NCBI GenBank assembly: GCA_964400165.1
Contig: CAYNSX010000045.1
Coordinates: 1 to 18,413 of the forward strand
DNA length: 18,413 nucleotides
Source: CAYNSX01 sp964400165
GTDB taxonomy: Bacteria; Armatimonadota; Hebobacteria; CAYNSX01
Direction: 5' to 3'
The notes below the pieces were generated by a model. It saw only the letters and a list, made by a program, of their open reading frames with translations, did not search any database and was not told the origin of the DNA. A program made the translations under genes and the position numbers. Below are positions 6,842-12,733 of the stretch, one piece after another; positions within the stretch are counted from its first letter, which is position 1, and each line of letters starts with the position of its first letter.

Positions 6842-7462
6842 TTACAGATAGCCCAGCTTGCTCAAGCGCTCGACGACCTGCGCCTGTTCGGCGGCGTCGT
6901 AGACGGCCAAGTGGCCGAGTTCTTCGAGTCGGCGCAGCGTCTTGGCGACGGAGGCCTCGACGGGCTCCTGGTCGGTGTCGAGAATCAATTCGGCGCGGTC
7001 GGGCTCTTCGTAGGGGACATGCACGCCGGGGACATCGGTGGCCTTGCCCTCGTCGACGCGCTTATACAGCCCCTGCGGGTCGCGCTGCCGGCAGACGGCG
7101 ACGGGGCAGCGCACATACACCTCGACAAAGCGCTCAATCTGCGAGCGGGCGCGGTCGCGGAATTCCTTGTGCGGGGCGACGGCGGAAATGAGCGCGATGA
7201 CGCCGTTGCGCGCCAGCACCTTCGCCACCCAGGTGACGCGCGTCAGGTGGCGCTCGATGTCCTCGCGGCTCCACTTTTCCAACGGGCTCAAGACCTTGCG
7301 CACTTCGTCGCCGTCGAGGTTCTCGACGCGCAGGCCGCGCTCGCGCAGGATGCGCTCGACCGCTTTGGCGATGGTGGTCTTGCCGGAGGCGGGGATGCCG
7401 GTGAACCAGACGGCGCAGCCGGCGCCGCGCGCCTGTTCGTGATCAGCCGATGTTTGGGACAT
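6842..7462 (-). CDS. cysC: APS kinase (adenylyl-sulfate kinase), CysC type
   Basis: This 206-residue protein has a P-loop GIPASGKT (residues 22-29), LDGDEVR (49-55), and the family's late block GLYKRVDEGKA ... PGVHVPYEEP. APS kinase adds a 3'-phosphate to APS to give PAPS, the sulfate donor, in the cytoplasm. The middle region is unusual: where typical CysC has an RxNIRRxxEVA helix and a Ser-Pro pair, this protein has EDIERHLTRVTWVAK and SAVAP, with Ala where the phosphorylatable Ser usually sits. I chose the second of two adjacent ATGs (7462), since GGAGG is then five bases upstream. The C-terminus ends ERLSKLGYL, almost the same as the tail of the sulfatase-like protein at 12734-15655. It follows sat with a repeat-bearing gap of 138 bp; together they form a PAPS module. 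Confidence 0.92.
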   Translation of the reverse strand: MSQTSADHEQARGAGCAVWFTGIPASGKTTIAKAVERILRERGLRVENLDGDEVRKVLSPLEKWSREDIERHLTRVTWVAKVLARNGVIALISAVAPHKEFRDRARSQIERFVEVYVRCPVAVCRQRDPQGLYKRVDEGKATDVPGVHVPYEEPDRAELILDTDQEPVEASVAKTLRRLEELGHLAVYDAAEQAQVVERLSKLGYL

Positions 7463-7526
7463 CATCGCCTCCGAGAAATCGCATTCGCTGCCCACCGCGC
7501 CCATTCTGCCCGACGCCCGCCAGTCC

Positions 7527-7595
7527 GTGTCAAGTGCAAAGTGTCAAGTGTCAGATATCAGGGCCGTTTGACACCTGACACTTGACCCTTGACAC
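7527..7595. repeat. Imperfect inverted repeat built of TGTCAAG-type units
   Basis: The gap between sat and cysC holds a nested inverted repeat: inner arms GTCAAGTGTCAG (7543-7554) and CTGACACTTGAC (7575-7586) are perfect over 12 bases, and outer arms GTGTCAAG (7527-7534) and CTTGACAC (7588-7595) over 8. The loop is 20 bases. GTGTCAAGTG also occurs as a direct repeat (7527 and 7541). It lacks a T-run. It may be a dispersed intergenic element or a hairpin setting the sat:cysC ratio. I saw no second copy in this window. Confidence 0.7.
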
Positions 7596-7600
7596 CGCAA

Positions 7601-8749
7601 TTAAATGACGAACGGCTGCTCCTCATTCGCCAGGATGTCGAAGACCTCGGGGCGCACGATTTCGGCGGGCACCAGCCGCCCATCGCGCAGCGCACCACGC
7701 ACCTCGGTGCCGCTGAACGAAATGTGCTGCTCGGCGGGGTGCGGGCAGGTGCGCTCGCTGCCGAGGCCGTGACACCCGTGACAGTAGAAGAAGTCACCGT
7801 GAATCGTGATCGGCTTGATGTCCAATTCGGGGTACTGGTCGAAGATGCGTATGGCGGCGTCGGGCGCGTAGTATTTGCCGACTCCCGCGTGGTCGCGGCC
7901 GATGGCGATGTGCGTGCAGCCGTAATTCTTGCGCACGATGGCGTGGAAGATCGCTTCCTTCGGACCGGCGTAACGCATATGCGTGCGGAAGGTGTTGAGC
8001 AGCACCCGGTCGCTGTGGAAGTAGACGCCGAGCAGCGCTTCGTAGCAGCGCAGGATCATGTCGTCGGTGAAGTCGCCCGCCTTTTTGCGGCCGATGACCG
8101 GGTGGATCATCAAGCCGTCGCACATCGCCAGGATGACTTTTTGCATGTACTCATGGCCTGCGTGCGGGATGTTGCGCGTCTGGAACGCCCCGGCGGTTTC
8201 CCAGCCGCGCTCGGCGAAGAACAGGCGCGTCTCGGCAGGCGTGCGTGTGAAGGCGGCGTATGGGTTGGGCGTCAAATCGAAGAACTCGACCGTGCCGCCG
8301 ATGAGGCGGTCGCCCAACTCGTCGAGCGCGGCCACACCCGGGTGCTGGCGGTCGGCGGTGCCGAAGACGCCCGGCGCCACCGTGTCGCGGTTCCAAGCGT
8401 AGACCTCGGCGACGGTCAGAATGCCCAGCGGCCCGCCGCCCGCAGGCGCCAGGGCGAGGCGGGCGCCGGCGGCGATGTCCTTCCGGTCAGCGGGCGCATC
8501 AAGCAGGACCGGCACCGTCCAGGCAATGCCGCTAGCGAGGCGCCCCTGCGCGGCGACCGACTCGAGGTCGGCCTTGCCGAGCGGGCCGGTGAGCGGGCTG
8601 AAAACACCGGCGGCGATGTTCTCCAAGTCGCGCAGCACTTCGGCGCGTGGTTCGAGGCGGGGCAGTTTCGAGGCGTCGGCACGCGCCGCCTGGGCGGCGC
8701 CGCCGCGCAGGACGCGATCCACCAGCGTGCCGCCGTGGGGAGCGATCAT
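7601..8749 (-). CDS. sat: Sulfate adenylyltransferase (ATP sulfurylase), single-chain Sat type
   Basis: This 382-residue protein shows the ATP sulfurylase motifs in order: QTRNIPHAGHE (190-200), HPVIGRKKAGDF (216-227), RYAGPKEAIFHAIVRKNYG (259-277), GRDHAG (284-289), and CHGC with a later TCPH (Cys323, Cys326, Cys335), which resemble the zinc-binding cysteines of many prokaryotic Sat enzymes. It makes APS from sulfate and ATP in the cytoplasm. ATG 8749 gives the family N-terminus (MIAPHGGTLVDRV); earlier codons in the frame read through the upstream gene and are not family-like. It lies 52 bp after the lipoprotein gene and before cysC, so the pair makes PAPS. No APS reductase or sulfite reductase gene is near, so use in sulfation seems likelier than dissimilation or cysteine synthesis; this is inference. 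Confidence 0.96.
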   Translation of the reverse strand: MIAPHGGTLVDRVLRGGAAQAARADASKLPRLEPRAEVLRDLENIAAGVFSPLTGPLGKADLESVAAQGRLASGIAWTVPVLLDAPADRKDIAAGARLALAPAGGGPLGILTVAEVYAWNRDTVAPGVFGTADRQHPGVAALDELGDRLIGGTVEFFDLTPNPYAAFTRTPAETRLFFAERGWETAGAFQTRNIPHAGHEYMQKVILAMCDGLMIHPVIGRKKAGDFTDDMILRCYEALLGVYFHSDRVLLNTFRTHMRYAGPKEAIFHAIVRKNYGCTHIAIGRDHAGVGKYYAPDAAIRIFDQYPELDIKPITIHGDFFYCHGCHGLGSERTCPHPAEQHISFSGTEVRGALRDGRLVPAEIVRPEVFDILANEEQPFVI

Positions 8750-8801
8750 CGAATCGGGGCCTCGAGCTGAAGTGGCGCGGACTGCGACGCGGTGCTGCGC
8801 G

Positions 8802-9323
8802 CTACGGCGCGCACAATTCCCCGTTCTGGGGCTGGAAGGGAATGACGGCGCCGTTGACATCGAACAGCAGCGAGTCGTTGCGCAGCGCCAGCGCAATGCA
8901 GGTGCCGGGACCGACGCCAGGCGCCAGTCGCAATTGCAGGTCGATGAGCGCGCCGCTGCCGCCGCCGATGGCCGTTGGGCTGGCGAACGATACTTTGATG
9001 ATGCCGGGCTGCGGGTTGGCGGATAGCAGGAAGCCGCTGGTGAGCGAGGTGGTGACCGCGCCCACCGCCGTCACTTGCGCCGCATTGAAGGTGATGATGA
9101 GGTCGCCGCCGGCGATGCCGTCCGCGTTGTCAATCAACACGGACACCGTGAGCGTCGTGCCGGTCGGGCCGGTGACGCTGTCAATCTTGACGATGCGGAC
9201 GCCGCCGGGCCCGCCGACGGCGAGACTGCTCGGGCAGCCGGACAGCAGGGCGAGCGCGGCCATCGCGAACAACAGGCGCGCGGCGCCGATAATTCGACGG
9301 TGTGACAACCGGCTCACCCTCAT
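8802..9323 (-). CDS. Lipoprotein with a cohesin-like domain
   Basis: This 173-residue protein starts at ATG 9323, with GGGAGG-type sequence upstream. Its N-terminus (Arg-rich, then LLFAMAALALLSGC) is a type II signal peptide with lipobox LSGC; Cys30 would be lipidated. Residues about 42-170 look like a cohesin-type beta-sandwich: VTGPTGTTLTVSVLIDNADGI..GGDLIITFN, then a central LTSGFLLSAN and a late IDLQLRLAPGV. Cohesin domains bind dockerin partners in cellulosomes, but many non-cellulosomal cohesins with unknown partners occur in bacteria and archaea; no dockerin is visible in this window. It is the first gene of the minus-strand run and is divergent from the rml operon, so it is probably an envelope component of the same locus. 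Confidence 0.85.
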   Translation of the reverse strand: MRVSRLSHRRIIGAARLLFAMAALALLSGCPSSLAVGGPGGVRIVKIDSVTGPTGTTLTVSVLIDNADGIAGGDLIITFNAAQVTAVGAVTTSLTSGFLLSANPQPGIIKVSFASPTAIGGGSGALIDLQLRLAPGVGPGTCIALALRNDSLLFDVNGAVIPFQPQNGELCAP

Positions 9324-9424
9324 GGTCGTGCTCCCTCCCGCGGGGGGAATCTTCTCTCTCGGCCGGTCGCTTCCCTGCCGGGCGGCAGGGGCGCCGGTGT
9401 GCGACGCGCCGGCGCTCCGTGGGG

Positions 9425-9452
9425 TTGTCTGCCGCGCTGCGAATGTTATAGT
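9425..9452 (+). promoter_or_regulatory. Candidate sigma-70 promoter of the rml operon
   Basis: TTGTCT (9425-9430) and TATAGT (9447-9452) are spaced by 16 bases, and predicted transcription would start some 25 bases before the first gene. TATAGT matches the -10 consensus at five of six positions; the -35 is weaker. On the other strand, TATAAC overlaps the same spot and could serve the lipoprotein gene, though I see no -35 for it. The rest of the divergent gap 9324-9484 shows no other clear signal. Confidence 0.5.
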
Positions 9453-9484
9453 ACCCAAACCTCTGTTGGGAGGCCCTGGTGGGC

Positions 9485-10234
9485 ATGAAAGGCGTCGTCC
9501 TTGCCGGCGGGCTCGGCACGCGTCTCTATCCCCTGACCCGAGCGACAAATAAGCACTTGTTGCCGGTTTTTGACCGGTGCATGGTGCAATACCCGCTCGA
9601 AACCCTGGTGCGTGCCGGCATCCGCGAAGTGATGCTGGTGACCGGCGGCCCGCACGCCGGTGACTTCCTGGCGGTGCTCGGCGACGGCCGGGAACTGGGG
9701 CTCTCGCGCTTGCAATACGCTTTCCAAGAGGGCGAGGGCGGCATCGCCGCGGCGCTGCGGCTGTGTGAGGACTTCGCCGACGGCGAACGGATTCTCGTCG
9801 TACTCGGCGACAATGTGACGAACGCCGACCTCTCCGCCGATGTGCGCAGTTTCAATCGCGGGGCGCGGGTGTTCGTGAAGCCGGTCGACAATCCGAGCGA
9901 GTACGGCGTCCCTGAATTCGATGTCAGCACCCCGCCGCGCATCCTGCGCATCATCGAGAAGCCGAAACACCCGCCGTCGAATCTGGCGGTCACCGGCCTG
10001 TATATGTACGACGCGCATGTCTTCGATTACATCCGGGCGCTGAAGCCGTCGGGGCGTAACGAACTCGAAATTACCGATGTGAACAACCGCTACCTCGACG
10101 ACGACGCGCTGACCTGGTCGGAACTCGACGGCATCTGGCTCGACGCCGGCGAATCGAAAGAGGCGCTCTTCCGCGCCGGCCAGGAAGTAGCGCGCTGGCA
10201 TGAGGCGGCGGTGCTGGCGAAGGAGCCGGCGTAG
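9485..10234 (+). CDS. rmlA: Glucose-1-phosphate thymidylyltransferase-like nucleotidyltransferase (RmlA type, short form)
   Basis: This 249-residue protein has the sugar nucleotidyltransferase motifs: AGGLGTRLYPLT at 7-18, KHLLPV at 23-28, LGDN at 107-110, IIEKPK at 156-161, GRNELEITDVN at 190-200, and a late WLDAGE. The reaction expected is dTTP plus glucose-1-phosphate to dTDP-glucose in the cytoplasm. It is shorter than classical RmlA (about 290 residues) because it stops after the core domain. ATG 9485 gives the family start MKG; a GTG at 9479 is closer to the GGGAGG at 9468-9473 and is a real alternative. It opens a four-gene dTDP-sugar operon, and its TAG overlaps the next start codon by one base. 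Confidence 0.9.
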   Translation: MKGVVLAGGLGTRLYPLTRATNKHLLPVFDRCMVQYPLETLVRAGIREVMLVTGGPHAGDFLAVLGDGRELGLSRLQYAFQEGEGGIAAALRLCEDFADGERILVVLGDNVTNADLSADVRSFNRGARVFVKPVDNPSEYGVPEFDVSTPPRILRIIEKPKHPPSNLAVTGLYMYDAHVFDYIRALKPSGRNELEITDVNNRYLDDDALTWSELDGIWLDAGESKEALFRAGQEVARWHEAAVLAKEPA

Positions 10235-11133
10235 TGCGCACGGTCGTCACCGGCGCCCGCGGGCGGCTCGGCGGCGAAGTTGCCGACGCGCTCGAGCGCC
10301 GCGGGCATGTCGTGCTGCGCCACCGCGGGCACGAGCAATTCGACCTCGCCGACGCGGAGCGGGCGCTGGCGTTCGTGCGCGAGGTCAAGCCCACTGCCAT
10401 CGTGCATTGCGCGGCGCGCACCGACTCCGAGGCGTGCGAGCGCGACCCGGCGGGCGCCGAGCGCGACAATGTCACCACCACTGCTGGACTGCTCGACGCC
10501 GCCGTGCGCACGGGCGCGTACTTCTTGTATGTGAGCACGGCGTTCGTCTTCGACGGCGTCAAGCGGCAGCCGTATCACGAGGACGACGCCCCGAACCCAG
10601 TGAGCGTCTATGCGAAGACGAAGCGCGCCGGCGAAGAGGCGGTGCTAGCGAGCGAGGGGCGCTGGGCCGTGGTGCGCAGCGACTGGCTCTACGGCGTGCG
10701 CGGGAGCAGTTTCCCGAAGATGATGCTGACGCAGGCGAACGCGGGTGAGGCCTGCCGGCTCGTCGCCGACGAAACCGGCTCGCCCACTTACATCACCGAC
10801 CTGGCGGAAGCGATGAGCGACCTCGTCGAAGAGCGCGAGCGGGGCATCTTTCACCTGACCAACGCCGGCTCGTGCTCGCCCGCGCAGTGGGCGGAGACGC
10901 TCTTCGACCTGGCGGGGCTGAACATTGCCGTCGAGCGCTTGACGCACCAGCAACTCGCCAGTGAGTTGGCGCGCGCGCCCCGGCCGTTCTACCACGCGCT
11001 CACTTCACGCCGCTGGGCGCAGACCGGCCACACCCCGATGCGTCCCTGGCAGGCGGCGCTCACCGACTTTCTCGACCGCTCGCTGGGCGGCGCGTCGCGC
11101 GCTGCCGGCCCCGCGGTGCGGACGCGCGTATGA
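10234..11133 (+). CDS. rmlD: dTDP-4-dehydrorhamnose reductase-like SDR protein (RmlD type)
   Basis: This 299-residue extended short-chain dehydrogenase has the nucleotide motif TGARGRLG (6-13), HCAARTD (58-64), YVSTAFVFDG (99-108) and YAKTK with the catalytic Tyr126 and Lys130. In the pathway it would reduce dTDP-4-dehydro-L-rhamnose to dTDP-L-rhamnose with NAD(P)H. It starts at GTG 10234, sharing one base with the rmlA stop. RmlD-type reductases are hard to tell from related sugar reductases by motifs alone, but the neighbours are the matching A, B and C genes. Confidence 0.85.
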   Translation: MRTVVTGARGRLGGEVADALERRGHVVLRHRGHEQFDLADAERALAFVREVKPTAIVHCAARTDSEACERDPAGAERDNVTTTAGLLDAAVRTGAYFLYVSTAFVFDGVKRQPYHEDDAPNPVSVYAKTKRAGEEAVLASEGRWAVVRSDWLYGVRGSSFPKMMLTQANAGEACRLVADETGSPTYITDLAEAMSDLVEERERGIFHLTNAGSCSPAQWAETLFDLAGLNIAVERLTHQQLASELARAPRPFYHALTSRRWAQTGHTPMRPWQAALTDFLDRSLGGASRAAGPAVRTRV

Positions 11134-12197
11134 GCGTGCGGTACCTCATCGTCGGCGGCGCCGGCTTCATCGGCTCCAACATGATTCGCCACCTGCTCAC
11201 CGACCCGAATCCGGGCGGCGCCGGCGCCGGCGCGCCGGAGCGCGTCGTCAATCTCGACAAACTCACCTACGCCGGCAACCTCGAAAACTTGCGCGATGTC
11301 GAGAACGACTCGCGCTACCGCTTCGTCCTCGGCGATGTCGCCGACCGGCCGCTCGTCGAAGAGGTGATGCGCAACGAGCGCATCACCCATGTCGTCAATT
11401 TCGCCGCCGAGACGCATGTCGACCGCGCCATCCTCGGCGCCGAGCATTTCCTGCAGACCGAGATTATGGGCGCCCATTCGCTCTGCGAGGCGGCCCGGGC
11501 GGCGGGCGCCGAGCGGCTGCTGCAGGTCTCGACCGACGAGGTGTACGGCGAAATCCTCGAAGGGTCGTGGACCGAGGACAGCCCCGTCAATCCGCGCAAT
11601 CCTTATTCGGCGGCGAAGGCCGGGCAGGAGATGCTGGTGCGCTCCTACTTCACCACCTATGGCCTGCCGACGCTGCTCACGCGCGCCTGCAACAACTTCG
11701 GACCCTACCAATATCCGGAGAAAATCATCCCGCTCTTCGTCACCAATCTCCTCGACGACAAGAAGATCCCCCTGTATGGCGATGGCCTGCATGTCCGCGA
11801 CTGGATTCATGTCCTCGATCATTGCACCGCGCTGCTGACGGTGCTGCACCGCGGCACGCCCGGGCAGATTTACAATGTCGCCGCCAAGAACGAGGTGACA
11901 AACAAAGAACTGACCGAGCGGATGCTGGCGCTGCTCGGCAAGGACGACTCGTCCATCGAGCGCGGCCACGACCGCCCCGGTCACGACCGCCGCTATTCGA
12001 TGGACAGCAGCAAACTGCACGCGCTGGGCTGGAAGACGCAGCACCGCTGGCCGCAGGCGCTCGGGGAGACCGTCGAGTGGTATCGCACCCACGAGACCTG
12101 GTGGCGCCCGCTGGTGCTGAAAATGAAATCCTTCTACGACGAGTGGTACGGCCAGAAGCGACTGCCCGGCACCGAGAAGGCCGCGGCGAATGCCTGA
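11130..12197 (+). CDS. rmlB: dTDP-glucose 4,6-dehydratase
   Basis: This 355-residue protein matches RmlB closely: GGAGFIGSN (9-17), NLDKLTYAGNLENL (41-54), FAAETHVDRA (91-100), STDEVYGE with the catalytic TDE (135-137), YSAAK (Tyr159, Lys163), NNFGPYQYPEK and HVRDWIHV. It converts dTDP-glucose to dTDP-4-dehydro-6-deoxyglucose with bound NAD+ in the cytoplasm. A Gly/Ala-rich insert (PGGAGAGAPE, about 28-37), coded by GGCGCCGGC-type repeats, precedes the conserved VVNLDKLTYAGN; it looks like a local expansion in a surface loop. ATG 11130 overlaps the rmlD stop by four bases (ATGA). Confidence 0.96.
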   Translation: MSVRYLIVGGAGFIGSNMIRHLLTDPNPGGAGAGAPERVVNLDKLTYAGNLENLRDVENDSRYRFVLGDVADRPLVEEVMRNERITHVVNFAAETHVDRAILGAEHFLQTEIMGAHSLCEAARAAGAERLLQVSTDEVYGEILEGSWTEDSPVNPRNPYSAAKAGQEMLVRSYFTTYGLPTLLTRACNNFGPYQYPEKIIPLFVTNLLDDKKIPLYGDGLHVRDWIHVLDHCTALLTVLHRGTPGQIYNVAAKNEVTNKELTERMLALLGKDDSSIERGHDRPGHDRRYSMDSSKLHALGWKTQHRWPQALGETVEWYRTHETWWRPLVLKMKSFYDEWYGQKRLPGTEKAAANA

Positions 12198-12675
12198 CAC
12201 TGCCACCGCCGCCGAGCCCGCCATTGCCGGCGTGCGGGTGATTCCGCTCAAAGTCCATCCCGACGACCGCGGGTGGCTCTTCGAAATCCTGCGCGCCGAC
12301 CAGCCGCATTACCTGAAATTCGGACAGGCGTACCTTTCCGCGTGCTACCCGGGCGTCATCAAGGCCTGGCACGCCCACCAACGGCAGACCGACCACCAGT
12401 GTGTCGTCGACGGCCGGGCGCTCATCGGGCTGTTCGACGACCGCACGGGCTCGCCGACGCGCGGGCGCGCGATGAAGATTGACGCCCGCGGCGAGGCGCC
12501 CGTGCTCGTGCAGATTCCGCCCGGCGTCTGGCATGGCGTGATGGCGGTCGGTGCAGAACGCAGTCTGCTCATCAACATCCCGACCGAAGTGTATGACCCG
12601 AAGGCGCCCGACGAACTCCGACGCGAGCCCGACGACCCCGCCATTCCCTTCACCTGGTCGCCCGACGGCGCGTAG
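12190..12675 (+). CDS. rmlC: dTDP-4-dehydrorhamnose 3,5-epimerase-like cupin (RmlC type)
   Basis: This 161-residue cupin-fold protein has the family landmarks: HPDDRGWLFEI (23-33), GVIKAWHAHQRQTDHQCVVDG (55-75) around the catalytic His region, IPPGVWHGV (109-117), and EVYDPKAPDE followed by DDPAIPFTW. RmlC epimerises C3 and C5 of the 4-keto-6-deoxy sugar. It is a little shorter and more divergent than classical RmlC (about 180 residues), so a related 3- or 5-epimerase or isomerase for another deoxysugar is possible. Its ATG lies eight bases inside rmlB's end. It closes the A-D-B-C order, which differs from the classical B-D-A-C order of enteric bacteria. Confidence 0.85.
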   Translation: MPDTATAAEPAIAGVRVIPLKVHPDDRGWLFEILRADQPHYLKFGQAYLSACYPGVIKAWHAHQRQTDHQCVVDGRALIGLFDDRTGSPTRGRAMKIDARGEAPVLVQIPPGVWHGVMAVGAERSLLINIPTEVYDPKAPDELRREPDDPAIPFTWSPDGA

Positions 12676-12733
12676 CGCGTCCGCGCTGGCCGTGACCGTA
12701 ACAAACACCGAACCGCTCTCGTCCAACCTCGGG

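Noticed and set aside
8750..8896. N-terminal extension of the sat frame up to 8896
   Set aside because: It runs into the lipoprotein gene and is Cys/Arg/Ser-rich without homology to Sat. ATG 8749 fits the family.
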